A DNA stretch of 64,000 bases. Origin: Paenibacillus luteus. Lineage in GTDB: Bacteria > Bacillota > Bacilli > Paenibacillales > Paenibacillaceae. The stretch spans positions 47,632-111,631 of the forward strand of contig NZ_SKCD01000017.1 of the NCBI RefSeq assembly GCF_006542765.1, given 5' to 3'. Below the pieces are notes generated by a model. That model was not told the origin of the DNA. It was given only the letters and a program-made list of their open reading frames with translations, and did not search any database. Both the position numbers and the translations under genes were made by a program. Positions within the stretch are counted from its first letter, which is position 1. Every line of letters begins with the position of its first letter. Positions 17,701-25,459 of this stretch are shown piece by piece.

Positions 17701-18252
17701 GTATATGGCGGATCGGATAATCTCTATCAAAACCTCTATGGTGCGGATACGTTAACTTATCCTGGCATAACCATTAGCAGCTTAAGCTTCGGTTACAACA
17801 CATTAGGCTTTGGTGATCAGGATACCGTGATTGACGGTGTAACCTTAGACCGGACGGGTGGAGATTTCTGGACCAGTGTCGGAGCCGATGACAAAATCAA
17901 TGAATATCAGAACTTTGGAGCGATCTGGTTCTTCGGTGGAGATCGAACCTTTAAGAACGTTCTGGTGAAAAACGTAGATATTAATAATTCGGTCTACTTT
18001 GGCTTGATGTTCCAGACGAAGTCCCCGGAGAACCTTGCTATGCAAAATGTTCGCGTCGAGAACGTCAACATTAACAATCCAAGCCGCTACGGAATCAAGC
18101 TTGTAGTCAGAGGAGAACAAGGCCAAGGCCCAGCTGTCGGCGGAGCAAGCTTTACGAACGTGAAGGTAAATAACCCTGGTGTTGCAGCCATTTATGGCGA
18201 AAGCGGCAGCCCGAACTTTACCGTCACTAGAGTATCCGGCAATAACTGGTGA
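14797..18252 (+). CDS. Secreted GH87 alpha-1,3-glucanase, multidomain
   Basis: A 1151-residue secreted enzyme. Order: signal peptide (to about 37), discoidin (F5/8C) domain (about 38-177), Thr/Pro linker (about 178-224), a second discoidin domain (about 225-366), two CARDB-like domains (about 368-590), a CBM6-like region ('FTIIEAESASN', about 600-755), and a C-terminal right-handed beta-helix (about 765-1151). The helix has Asp909 in 'FADGIN' and Asp932-Asp933 in 'GAGDDAF', with the 23-residue spacing I associate with the acidic cluster of GH87 glucanases. Paenibacillus and Bacillus circulans alpha-1,3-glucanases have the same discoidin, CBM6, TP-linker layout. The likely substrate is alpha-1,3-glucan of fungal walls or dental-type mutan. 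AGGAGG lies seven bases before the ATG and a terminator follows. A mycodextranase activity is the alternative. Confidence 0.8.
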   Translation: MFSMSQMLQRKPIVILFLACVLLLSQLTQYPSSSSAAGGPNLALGKTVTASGHADVYVASNVNDSNAGTYWESTNNAFPQWIQIDLGSNTSIDQIVLKLPTGWGTRTQTLAVQGSTNGSTFTSIVSSASYTFNPSVSSNAVTINFTATSTRYVRLNLTANTGWPAGQLSEFEIYGSTVTPTPTPTPTATPTPTATPTLTPTPTLTPTPTIAPTPTTTVTPTPPAGSNLALGKSITSSSTVHTFVATNGNDGSTTTYWEGGSNPSQLTVDLGANHNITSIVLKLNPSNEWGARTQTIQVLGNTQDTAAFTNLVSAGTYTFNPASGNSVTIPVAATAKQVRLNITANSGAPAGQVAEFEIYGAAAPNPDLTITGLTWTPTAPIETNAITLSATVKNIGTSNSPATTVNFYLGNELAGSAPVAALTAGASATVSLNAGTKNAGTYPVSAKVDEGNAIIEQNETNNSYNSSTALTVAAVPSSDLVATATWNPSNPSAGNTVTFTVNLKNQGNIASAGGAHAITLVLKNAAGATIQTLNGSYNGSLAVGQSSNVTMGTWTAVNGSYTVTATVANDANEVVIKQANNTNTTSLYSGRGANMPFTIIEAESASNTTNGTKLAPNFKPGDYAGEASGRSAVLLDATGEYVEFTLTSAANAFVLRNAVPESTTGTVSIYADGVSKGKFTVSSKFSYVYATPSTLGRLGYDNSPGAGLTAYWLYEDAQLLLNQVYPAGTKIKIQKDAGDVSSIYVDMIETENVAPPASNPDPTKYVEVSASKSIEQALNDFRQDSTKKGIFIPAGEWTINSKIFLYGRATEIIGAGPWHTKLVAPQNQSNTDVGFNIGSTANGSTIKDLSAWGNYVYRTDGPGKFIDGNGMQNVTVQNIWVEHFICLYWGVNSSNNTFKDNRIKNTFADGINMTNGSSYNVIDNNYSRGAGDDAFALFSAVDAGGSYNVGNKYTNLTATCVRRAAAFAVYGGSDNLYQNLYGADTLTYPGITISSLSFGYNTLGFGDQDTVIDGVTLDRTGGDFWTSVGADDKINEYQNFGAIWFFGGDRTFKNVLVKNVDINNSVYFGLMFQTKSPENLAMQNVRVENVNINNPSRYGIKLVVRGEQGQGPAVGGASFTNVKVNNPGVAAIYGESGSPNFTVTRVSGNNW

Positions 18253-18270
18253 TCTAGCACAATGAACAGC

Positions 18271-18306
18271 AAACAGCTTACTCGGGCAACCGGGTAAGCT
18301 GTTTTT
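18271..18306 (+). terminator. Terminator after the GH87 gene
   Basis: AAACAGCTTACTCGG pairs with CCGGGTAAGCTGTTT (one mismatch) across GCAA, followed by TTTTTGTTT. Confidence 0.9.
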
Positions 18307-18397
18307 GTTTGATCGTAATAGCAGCTCCGACTCGATGCAAAATCATGACGTGTGCGCCATAAGCTGGCATGAAATTACAATTAAACCTCCCAATCCA

Positions 18398-18453
18398 TTG
18401 ACTATCTTGGTTTATAGTTATAAACTCAAGTTGTAGGTTTATAACCATAAACC
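18398..18453 (+). promoter_or_regulatory. Promoter and paired operator of the blaI-blaR1-like operon
   Basis: TTGACT (18398-18403) and an AT-rich -10 near 18419-18426 lie in a symmetric region. GGTTTATAGTTATAAAC at 18409-18425 and GTTTATAACCATAAACC at 18437-18453 are inverted copies with one mismatch. The first overlaps the -10. Autorepression by the BlaI-like protein is the likely function. Confidence 0.7.
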
Positions 18454-18469
18454 ATTAAGGGAGGTCATT

Positions 18470-18832
18470 ATGAGTAACTTAAAGCTATGTGAAAGTGATT
18501 ATCGCTTTATGCTTGTCGTGTGGGAGAGCGAGCCGGTGGCGTCGGGAAGGCTAGTCGCCCTATGTTCTGATAAGCTCGGCTGGAAAAAGCCCACCACCTA
18601 TACCGTGCTTCGTAAAATGTGCGAAAAAGGACTTCTTAAAAATGAGGATACCATTGTTAGCTCCATAATCCCCAAGGAGCAGATACAAGCTTATGAGAGC
18701 GAGCATTTTATTGAGCGCACCTTCGAGGGCTCGCTGCCCCAGTTTCTCGTATCTTTTTTTGGCAATAAAGGTCTCTCCACTAAAGAGGCTGAGGAGCTAA
18801 AACGCCTGATTGACGAACATAAGGAGGGGTGA
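18470..18832 (+). CDS. BlaI/MecI-family repressor
   Basis: A 120-residue winged-helix protein with the family pattern: 'SDYRFMLVVWESEPVASGRLV', then a recognition helix region 'WKKPTTYTVLRKMCEKGLL', then a C-terminal dimerisation helix pair ('QFLVSFFGNKGLSTKEAEELKRLIDEH'). BlaI proteins bind as dimers to dyads in their own promoter and are inactivated when the partner BlaR1 protease responds to a signal. The gene begins behind GGGAGG, downstream of an inverted pair of 17-base sites. It ends three bases before the partner's ATG, so the two are translationally coupled. No beta-lactamase gene is adjacent, so the target outside this operon is unknown. Confidence 0.88.
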   Translation: MSNLKLCESDYRFMLVVWESEPVASGRLVALCSDKLGWKKPTTYTVLRKMCEKGLLKNEDTIVSSIIPKEQIQAYESEHFIERTFEGSLPQFLVSFFGNKGLSTKEAEELKRLIDEHKEG

Positions 18833-18834
18833 GT

Positions 18835-19977
18835 ATGGAAACCATCTTTCTAAAAATACTTAATATGTCCCTGACCGCTACTTACGTAATCGCTGCCGTG
18901 CTTCTCATCCGCCTGCTGCTGAAACGAGCGCCAAAGAAGTATTCCTACTTGTTGTGGGCGATTGTGCTGTTTCGCCTTGTTTGTCCGGTATCTATCTCTT
19001 CGGAGCTCAGCATCTTCAATGCTCCCCCTTTTGATATGACGGCTGCACAAAAAAACAGCCCATCCGCGCTGAGCTATGTTCCTGCGGATATCGGCTATAT
19101 GGAGAAACCGGGGATGACCGTGGGCATTCCGACTATGAACGCCATGATTAGCGAAAGCCTGCCTCCGGCTGCCCCTGCCGCTAGCGTAAATCCTCTGCAA
19201 CTATGGATTAAAATCGGCACTATTGTTTGGGGTTCAGGCGTTGCTGCATTGCTCCTTTACGCCTTGGTGTCCTACTTCAACTTGAAACGCCGCATGGTCA
19301 CAGCCGTCCGTCTAAATAACCAGATCTACGAGTCCGACAGCATTCGGTCGCCATTTATTCTTGGCTTTATCCAGCCGCGGATTTATATCCCCTTTGGCCT
19401 TCGGGAACAGGAGCGCATCTACATCCTGAAGCATGAGGCCTACCATTTAAGAAGGAAAGATCATCTGATCAAACCGCTCGCATTTGCGGTTCTTGCCATT
19501 CACTGGTTTAATCCATTTGCGTGGCTTGCCTTCGCATTAATGGCCAAAGATATGGAGATGAGCTGCGATGAACGGGTGCTGACCGAGACTGGTTCGGGTA
19601 TCGCTAAGGACTATTGTTCGTCGTTGCTAGCCTTTGCAACAAACCAGCGGTTTCCGTCTGCGAGCCCACTAGCTTTCGGTGAGACCGGCATCCGGGAGCG
19701 CGTAAAAAATATTTTGCGCTTTAGGGCGCCGAAAAAACGAATGATCGCCTTCTCTGCTGCTGCCTGTATCCTGGCTGTCGCCGTTTGTGCCACGAATCCC
19801 ATCGTGAATGGAGCAATCGATGAGGATATAGAGCTGTATGGCAGCTATCGTTTTGAGGAGCAGGTCTATATGAATCTATTTAGCTCGTTTATGGCCTTTG
19901 AAGGGTTTAAGGAATACTACACATTACCGAAAACTCGCTTATCATCACTAATGAAGCCGGCAATCAACAGAAAATAG
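18835..19977 (+). CDS. BlaR1/MecR1-like M56 membrane metallopeptidase, frameshifted before its sensor domain
   Basis: M56-family sensor protease. Four hydrophobic segments are visible near residues 10-28, 37-56, 125-150 and 305-322. The zinc motif is His200-Glu-Ala-Tyr-His204, and a downstream 'MEMSCDERV' carries the third-ligand Glu. Start at ATG 18835 is favoured by AAGGAGGGG six bases upstream; an in-frame GTG at 18829 lies within that site. After 'FMAFEGFKEYYTL' the frame departs from the family: one base seems missing near 19926-19929 (ACATTACC where ACATTAACC would give TLTEN). The reading stops at 19977 with an unrelated tail 'PKTRLSSLMKPAINRK'. The protease domain is intact; the extracellular domain is cut off. 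Confidence 0.8.
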   Translation: METIFLKILNMSLTATYVIAAVLLIRLLLKRAPKKYSYLLWAIVLFRLVCPVSISSELSIFNAPPFDMTAAQKNSPSALSYVPADIGYMEKPGMTVGIPTMNAMISESLPPAAPAASVNPLQLWIKIGTIVWGSGVAALLLYALVSYFNLKRRMVTAVRLNNQIYESDSIRSPFILGFIQPRIYIPFGLREQERIYILKHEAYHLRRKDHLIKPLAFAVLAIHWFNPFAWLAFALMAKDMEMSCDERVLTETGSGIAKDYCSSLLAFATNQRFPSASPLAFGETGIRERVKNILRFRAPKKRMIAFSAAACILAVAVCATNPIVNGAIDEDIELYGSYRFEEQVYMNLFSSFMAFEGFKEYYTLPKTRLSSLMKPAINRK

Positions 19978-20804
19978 CGGCTATCTATGAACGGGAAGCT
20001 TTAGATGAGCAGGAATTCAAGAACAGCTTTATAATGCCTAATATGAAAGGTGCTAGCATTAATGTCCCTAATATTTCAGGCTATAAAGAACGTTATCAAT
20101 ACAAACTAACTCATTCGGCCGTTGATTCGGATTACCGCCTTTATTTGCTGGACGATGAGCTATGGCTTGCGAAAATGCACAAGGACAACGTAAATACACT
20201 TAAGAGCGAATATGTTTGGAGCATCTATAAAATTTCAAAGCTTAACGAGGTCATGACCGAAAATACGACGATCACGGGAACTCAAGAAGGTGTGGATGCT
20301 TTTCTAGCTTTGCAACAGGACTTCAAATCAGGCTATGACACAGACAAGCCCTATAACATTACACCGGAATCAATGAAAGAAAACTCTGAATATCAGATTT
20401 TCAAATATGACCAATCCTGCGCATCCTTTTTGCTATATAAAGGGGAAGCCTATCCGCTTGGGCAGTGGTTCGGCGGGTTTGGCGTGACCAGCATAGCTCT
20501 CTCCGATCTGGATAGCAGCGGGGAATCGGAGTTGTATTTTACCTATTCATTTGGCTCCGGTATTCATCGCTCCCTAGCGGGTTACTTTGATCCGGGTACG
20601 AAGCAGGTTCATACCTTTGACTATGCGTATTTTGGTGGGGATATGGCACTCATGCCTAATCGTGACGGTACCTTGTCCCTTTATGCGGCAAAGATATCTA
20701 GCAGTGCTGGCTTTGTTAATTTCACCGCCGAGCGTACAGATTTTATTGCGGATATCATTTATGCTAAAGGCCAAACCACATTAAAGGCTGCAACGGACGA
20801 ATAA
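19929..20804 (+). pseudogene. Displaced extracellular sensor domain of the BlaR1-like gene
   Basis: Reading in the shifted frame from 19929 gives 'ENSLIITNEAGNQQKIAAIY', the natural continuation of 'EGFKEYYTLT', and runs to a stop at 20804. The 290 residues are soluble and beta-rich with no signal peptide ('YQYKLTHSAVDSDYRLYLLD', 'GEAYPLGQWFGGFGVTSIAL'). A gene finder would start it at ATG 20034, which has no good ribosome-binding site. It is best treated as the 3' part of the gene begun at 18835. A sequencing error would restore a single protein of about 656 residues. Confidence 0.75.
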
Positions 20805-20821
20805 TATGATTTGAACAAGAA

Positions 20822-20851
20822 AACAGCTTATTCGGAAAACCGAGTAAGCTG
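20822..20851 (+). terminator. Terminator-like hairpin after the BlaR1-like locus
   Basis: AACAGCTTATTCGG pairs with CCGAGTAAGCTGT. The loop is AAAA, and a weak T-tract (ATTTCG) follows. It resembles the hairpin at 18271. Confidence 0.65.
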
Positions 20852-20926
20852 TATTTCGCTTGAAATATAGGAAAGGATATCATTTCGCTATCCCTTCTCT
20901 ACAAAATGAAGATAACGTTAATGTAA

Positions 20927-21676
20927 TTATAATTGTTCGATAACCGCAGTGCTTCCATACTCGTCATCGAAAAGGATATCGATTAATTTTGCTGCTGTAT
21001 CTTCCGCTGTTTGCAGCTTTCCTTCTTCTGCTAACTCTATAAATTGGTCGACGTAAGGAAATTGTTCTTTACTTACCGAACGAATATCCGCCTGCAGCTG
21101 TGTATCAATCATTCCTGGGTATACGGAGGCTACCTTAACAGGGTTCAATTGATTTGACTGCTCCATGCTTACGCTTTTGGTGAACGAGTCCAAGCCAGCT
21201 TTGGAGGTGCTATAGCAGCTTTGTGACGGCATCAGATATCGGGCAGAAGCTGAAGAAATATTCATGATTCGCTTATCTATCCTTAATTGCTGTGAAAGCT
21301 TAATAAAATTGGACGTTGTAATCATCGGAGCAAGCAGATTTACATGTACATTTTTAATAATGCTGGCAGCAGTGTTTTGTTCAATTGGCGCAACCGGAGT
21401 TAGCATTCCTGCATTGTTTATCAAATAGATAGCGGCTAAATCAGCTGCATCTTCCACTTCTCGAAAAATCTCTTCAAATAGCTTAGCAATTTCACCTAGT
21501 TGATTAAGATCGAATGAGCAGTAGCTCAGCCTGGCATTTTTCTCTTTGGCCCGTTCAATTAACCGTTTATTGGAGGTCCTTGATATGCAGAAAATATGAT
21601 GCCCCTCAGCTAGCAATTGATCAGCCAATGCTTCCCCAATTCCTCTAGATGTGCCGGTAATGATAAAACATTTCAT
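20927..21676 (-). CDS. Short-chain dehydrogenase/reductase, benzil-reductase-like
   Basis: A 249-residue classical SDR with the NAD(P)-binding motif 'TGTSRGIG' at residue 8, 'NNAG' near residue 87, and catalytic Ser plus 'YSTSK' near residue 155. The sequence style ('FIITGTSRGIGEALADQLL', 'YPGMIDTQLQADIRS') is close to the Bacillus YueD group of benzil reductases, but the physiological substrate is unknown. GAGGAGG lies nine bases before the ATG. It follows the TetR regulator by 30 bases on the same strand, so the two form an operon that the TetR protein probably represses. Confidence 0.85.
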   Translation of the reverse strand: MKCFIITGTSRGIGEALADQLLAEGHHIFCISRTSNKRLIERAKEKNARLSYCSFDLNQLGEIAKLFEEIFREVEDAADLAAIYLINNAGMLTPVAPIEQNTAASIIKNVHVNLLAPMITTSNFIKLSQQLRIDKRIMNISSASARYLMPSQSCYSTSKAGLDSFTKSVSMEQSNQLNPVKVASVYPGMIDTQLQADIRSVSKEQFPYVDQFIELAEEGKLQTAEDTAAKLIDILFDDEYGSTAVIEQL

Positions 21677-21706
21677 TCGTCGATTTCCTCCTCATTAACA
21701 ATATGG

Positions 21707-22303
21707 TCACTCCGCTTGCGCAGCTTCTCTAAGAACACTATCAATGGTTTCCTTCCAAACCTCTTGATAATCCAAAGCAAATTTCATCATCATACATCTG
21801 GAAATATTATCGATGACTAATGCAAGTATCTGGGCCTTATAATCCACATTTTGAGAGGAGACAATGCCTAACTCTACCCCCTTGATCAATAGAGCACGAA
21901 AACCATTCAAAAACTCCTGCTGCATATCAGTTATACGTGCTCTGTAAAGCTCATCACGTTCGGCAAGCATCATAAACTCACTTAACACCCTCATTACGGC
22001 ATAATGTTCTTTGTCACCATCCGGTAACATTTGTAAGCCCCCTTGATACAAGGTATCTCTATAATTCTCTTTTGTCAGCGAGTGTGTCTGGAAATACTTC
22101 TCGAAATGATGATCTTTGAATATATGATCAAAGGTTCGACCCACAAGCTCCTCTTTGGTAGCAAAGTGATAGTAAATCGAAGGCTTTGTTATGCCGACCT
22201 TGCTAGCAATCATTCCTAAACTTGTTTTTTCCAATCCATGCTCTGCAAAAAGCTCAAATGCGGCTTCTATTAATTGATTAGTCGTAAGCTCCTTTTTCTT
22301 CAT
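21707..22303 (-). CDS. TetR/AcrR-family transcriptional repressor
   Basis: A 198-residue regulator with an N-terminal helix-turn-helix ('LIEAAFELFAEHGLEKTSLG', 'IASKVGITKPSIYYHFATKEEL'), the TetR signature, and an all-helical ligand/dimer domain. The ATG at 22309 is only three bases from AAGGAG; ATG 22303 is nine bases away and is the better start. Just upstream lie a sigma-A promoter and a perfect palindrome suited to a TetR dimer. It probably controls its own gene and the SDR gene downstream. Confidence 0.88.
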   Translation of the reverse strand: MKKKELTTNQLIEAAFELFAEHGLEKTSLGMIASKVGITKPSIYYHFATKEELVGRTFDHIFKDHHFEKYFQTHSLTKENYRDTLYQGGLQMLPDGDKEHYAVMRVLSEFMMLAERDELYRARITDMQQEFLNGFRALLIKGVELGIVSSQNVDYKAQILALVIDNISRCMMMKFALDYQEVWKETIDSVLREAAQAE

Positions 22304-22338
22304 ATGCATCTGCTCCTTCCGTCCGCTTCCTGGTAATT

Positions 22339-22391
22339 ATTATAAACATCAGAAATTTAAAAAGTCAATAATTTAACTACCGATAGTTAAA
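22339..22391 (-). promoter_or_regulatory. TetR-SDR operon promoter with palindromic operator
   Basis: Minus-strand TTGACT (22368-22363), an 18-base spacer and TATAAT (22344-22339). Three bases upstream of the -35 is TTTAACTACCGATAGTTAAA (22372-22391), a perfect 8-4-8 palindrome typical of TetR-family operators. Confidence 0.75.
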
Positions 22392-22572
22392 AAAATATTT
22401 TCTTTATTGCCTGAATATATAAGTCCAACCAGTGATTTTAGACTTAATGAGTTTCTGAAAGCAGGATTCCATACGGAAGCACAGTCGGTCAATGATAGTC
22501 CATTTATAATTGAGAATTTCATCGAATAATAATCATGGATCATACTCCCGTCTTCAAACTAATCGACCTTAA

Positions 22573-22740
22573 CGGCTTCAAATGGGCAGCTTATTGCTGG
22601 GTTTTGGAGATATAGATCTAATTTTTAGATCTAATCTGGCGCAAATAGTCGAAATGGATGAAATAGGTCTAAAAAATAGATCTAATCTACCTCAGCGGTT
22701 TCAAATGGGCAGCTTATGGCTGGGTTTTAGAGATATAGAT
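22573..22740. repeat. Direct repeat with 123-bp period
   Basis: A 45-base unit at 22573-22617 recurs at 22696-22740 with four mismatches; both contain TCAAATGGGCAGCTTAT and GAGATATAGAT. The DNA between carries two copies of TAGATCTAATCT. No protein is encoded. It belongs to no element I can name. Confidence 0.65.
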
Positions 22741-22927
22741 AAGTTGAACTAAAAAAATGAAGTGTAAGCGAAGTGAGAAGATTGTTCTGGAGAAACGAAG
22801 TGTTCGCCTTTGTAGCCGGATTCTTACCTTTAAATGTCTTAGTCAATCAAAGAATCTGGTTACAACAGCGACCCTAAAGAATGATCTACTCACACAGTGA
22901 CCACCACGAAACACTTTAGTTCAACTT
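22741..22927. mobile_element. 187-bp MITE-like element with 13-bp inverted ends and 8-bp target duplication
   Basis: The ends are AAGTTGAACTAAA (22741-22753) and its exact reverse complement (22915-22927). ATATAGAT occurs directly outside both ends (22733-22740 and 22928-22935), as expected for a target duplication. The interior has no gene. It contains a 14-base imperfect inverted pair, GTAGCCGGATTCTT and AAGAATCTGGTTAC. A transposase from elsewhere must have moved it. Confidence 0.82.
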
Positions 22928-22946
22928 ATATAGATACACGCAGCAA

Positions 22947-22981
22947 AAAGCCCACAACTCGATCAACGAGATGTGGGCTTT
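22947..22981 (-). terminator. Terminator of the rhamnoside operon
   Basis: AAAGCCCACAACTCG pairs with CGAGATGTGGGCTTT (one mismatch). On the minus strand the stem is followed by TTTTTGCTG. It lies 68 bases past the last gene of the leftward operon. Confidence 0.85.
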
Positions 22982-23048
22982 GAACAAGCTATTGCTTGAG
23001 GTCCACGGTTCAATGAAACCAACATAACAGCTTAGTGTTACTGCCTAA

Positions 23049-24518
23049 TTACAACACGCGCGTCAGCCTAACCGCCTGATAAATCTTATTCGGCAGCTCT
23101 AGCCTGCTTGTTCCGCTTAGCAGCCCCTCGACCTCCGTAATCTTCATTTCCCAAGTATCGATGATTTCCGCTTTGAAGCTGCTGCCCTCAGGCAGCTCAA
23201 TGATCCGGTATGCCGGACGATGAATGCCGAAGTATTGAAGGTAGTACTCCCCTTCAATTCCAATCGTCGGTACATCGTATACCTCGGGGATTGGCATGCA
23301 ATTTTCCGGCGCTGCCTCCAGAATCGTCCGCAGAAAGCGGATTCGCTCCGGGCTGTCGCCATGCAGCTTGCCTCCCTTGGCCCACCAGATGGTATCATGC
23401 TCATCAGCATAGGTTTCTCCGTGTGTACAGTAGCTGCCACGGGCGATGATATCCCAGAAACGGCGGACCATTTCCTCGCCTGTCACATTGCCCCAGCGCT
23501 GCGGCAAATTGCCTTCATAGCAGCATTCATCCACCACAATGGGCTTATGGAATTCCCTGTGCCAAATCGGCGGCATCGTTACATCCCAATGCTGAACGCT
23601 CAGATGAGTAATCCATGGCTGCTTGTGATCATAGAACACGACACTGGCATGATCATACATCTTCGTACCGTTATGAATAGAACGCAGATGCGCGTAAGGA
23701 TCTTCCTCCTGTGTCAGCTGCAGCAGGCGGTCCCAATCCGTCATATGCTTCTCTTCCATAAAATCATATTCATTAGCCAGCGCCCACCATACATTGCGGA
23801 AGGAAGCCAGGCGGGCAATCACATAGCGCAAATAATAATCATCACTTGACGCTTCCATGGCATCAAAGCCCCAACGCCCTTTGTCATAGGGATGGAATAG
23901 AATCAAATCCGCCTCAATTCCAAGCTGCTGCAAATCGGATATGCGCTGCTCAAGCTTGGCAAAGTAACGCGGATCGAACCGCTCCAGATCAAAGCTGCCG
24001 CCTTCCTCCTTCACAAACGGATAGCAATCCGGATCGGTTGAATTGAACGCATAATGCTTTGGAAAAACGCACATCCGGAGCTTATTAAACGGCGCTTCTG
24101 CCAGAGTAGCCAGCGTCTGCTGCTGCATCGCCTCGTCCAGATGAATCCATGCATAACAGGTCGTCCCGAAAGGAGCATAGCTGCTGCCGTCCGCATAGGT
24201 GAACTGATACTCATTTTTCACCCGAACCGGACCATGGTTGCCCTCCTTAGCAGGAGTACATACAAAGCTTCCCGTATGCCCATTCAATTGTGCTGACGAG
24301 CTCTCGGTTCTGTAAGTCCACCGACCCTCTTGCTCCGGCATGAATCGAATGCGGTATACCCCGCCCCCATCATAGAATCCCCGAACCAATACCTCATGCC
24401 CGTCTTTGCTAAAATACCCCTTCAGCTCCTGCTCCACATAAGGGTTGCCCTCCTGCGGACCGGCCAGTGAAAGCTCAAATTGCCCCCACCGCTCCACTGC
24501 TGCTTCCCGTACCGTCAT
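23049..24518 (-). CDS. Apiosidase-like glycoside hydrolase (DUF5060/DUF4038/DUF5605 type)
   Basis: A 489-residue cytoplasmic protein without signal peptide. An N-terminal beta-sandwich (about 1-100, 'VERWGQFELSL', DUF5060-like) is followed by a TIM barrel (about 105-410) and a C-terminal beta domain (about 415-489, DUF5605-like). Two glutamates in the usual retaining positions are Glu250 ('WALANEYDF') and Glu331 ('VVDECCYEG'). Related barrels include GH140 apiosidase, so a side-chain sugar hydrolase acting on imported oligosaccharide fits the operon. The exact bond is unknown. It is the last gene of the rhamnoside operon, 92 bases after the permease. Confidence 0.75.
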   Translation of the reverse strand: MTVREAAVERWGQFELSLAGPQEGNPYVEQELKGYFSKDGHEVLVRGFYDGGGVYRIRFMPEQEGRWTYRTESSSAQLNGHTGSFVCTPAKEGNHGPVRVKNEYQFTYADGSSYAPFGTTCYAWIHLDEAMQQQTLATLAEAPFNKLRMCVFPKHYAFNSTDPDCYPFVKEEGGSFDLERFDPRYFAKLEQRISDLQQLGIEADLILFHPYDKGRWGFDAMEASSDDYYLRYVIARLASFRNVWWALANEYDFMEEKHMTDWDRLLQLTQEEDPYAHLRSIHNGTKMYDHASVVFYDHKQPWITHLSVQHWDVTMPPIWHREFHKPIVVDECCYEGNLPQRWGNVTGEEMVRRFWDIIARGSYCTHGETYADEHDTIWWAKGGKLHGDSPERIRFLRTILEAAPENCMPIPEVYDVPTIGIEGEYYLQYFGIHRPAYRIIELPEGSSFKAEIIDTWEMKITEVEGLLSGTSRLELPNKIYQAVRLTRVL

Positions 24519-24610
24519 GCGATCTTCCCCTCTCTCTTCGATTGCGGCAGTAGGCGTTCTCCGGCCTATTGCTCTCTAGCAAGCTGCCTTGACTGATCCT
24601 TTTTCGCTGT

Positions 24611-25459
24611 TTACCCTTTAATCCCCGTCGTAGAAATACCCTCTACAAAGTAACGCTGCAGGGAGAAGAAAATAATCAGGGCTGGGATTAATGAGACCAC
24701 TGACATCGCGAACATAGGACCCCAGTTCGACTCGCCAGAGGAGTCCATAAACAGGCGCAGACCAAGCGGAACCGTGTAATTGCCCGGCGAGTTCAGATAC
24801 AGCAATTGGCTGAAGAAATCATCCCAGGTCCAGATAAACGTGAAGATGGCCGTTGTAATCAGCGCTGGAAAAGCAAGCGGCAAAATAATTCGCCAATAAA
24901 TCTGTATCGTCCCACAGCCGTCAATCGTCGCAGATTCGTCCAGATCACGCGGCAAGCCGCGAATAAACTGCACCATGAGGAAAATAAAGAATGCTTCCGT
25001 TGCCAGCAGCTTAGGTACAAATAGCGGACCGAATGTGTCTACCCAGCCCATTTTGAAGAAAAAAACATATTGCGGAATGACCGTTACGTGATGCGGCAGC
25101 ATAATGGTCACCATCATCAGCGCGAACCATACTTTTTTCCAAGAGAAGTTTAGCCTTCCAAATGCATAGGCCGCCATCGAGCATGAAACCACGTTTCCCA
25201 CCACGCAAATCAGTCCGAGCATAATGGAATTGCCAATGAACGTGCCGAAGGAGGATTTGGATACGCCGGACCAGCCCTTCGTATAATTGTCCAGCGTGAC
25301 CTCTTTAGGCCAAATCGACAAATCCGAAAAGATGAGGTAGCTTGGTTTGAACGAGCTGACCACCAGCCAAATAATCGGGTAGAGCATAACGAGGCCGAGC
25401 ACAATGACGAAGAGGTGCGTACCCATGGCCTGTGCTCTTGAAGTTGTATTCATCGTCAT
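24611..25459 (-). CDS. Carbohydrate ABC transporter permease, MalG type
   Basis: A 282-residue inner-membrane protein with six hydrophobic segments and the EAA loop 'ESATIDGCGTIQIYWRIILP' that contacts the ATPase. The C-terminus 'QRYFVEGISTTGIKG' is typical of MalG-like permeases. Its start overlaps the end of the MalF-type gene by four bases (ATGA). No ATPase gene is present in the operon; in Firmicutes an MsmX-like ATPase commonly serves such importers. Confidence 0.9.
   Translation of the reverse strand: MTMNTTSRAQAMGTHLFVIVLGLVMLYPIIWLVVSSFKPSYLIFSDLSIWPKEVTLDNYTKGWSGVSKSSFGTFIGNSIMLGLICVVGNVVSCSMAAYAFGRLNFSWKKVWFALMMVTIMLPHHVTVIPQYVFFFKMGWVDTFGPLFVPKLLATEAFFIFLMVQFIRGLPRDLDESATIDGCGTIQIYWRIILPLAFPALITTAIFTFIWTWDDFFSQLLYLNSPGNYTVPLGLRLFMDSSGESNWGPMFAMSVVSLIPALIIFFSLQRYFVEGISTTGIKG

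Noticed and set aside
18271..20851. Similar hairpins on both sides of the blaI/blaR1-like pair considered as ends of a mobile unit
   Set aside because: Both work as ordinary terminators, and no target duplication or recombinase accompanies them.
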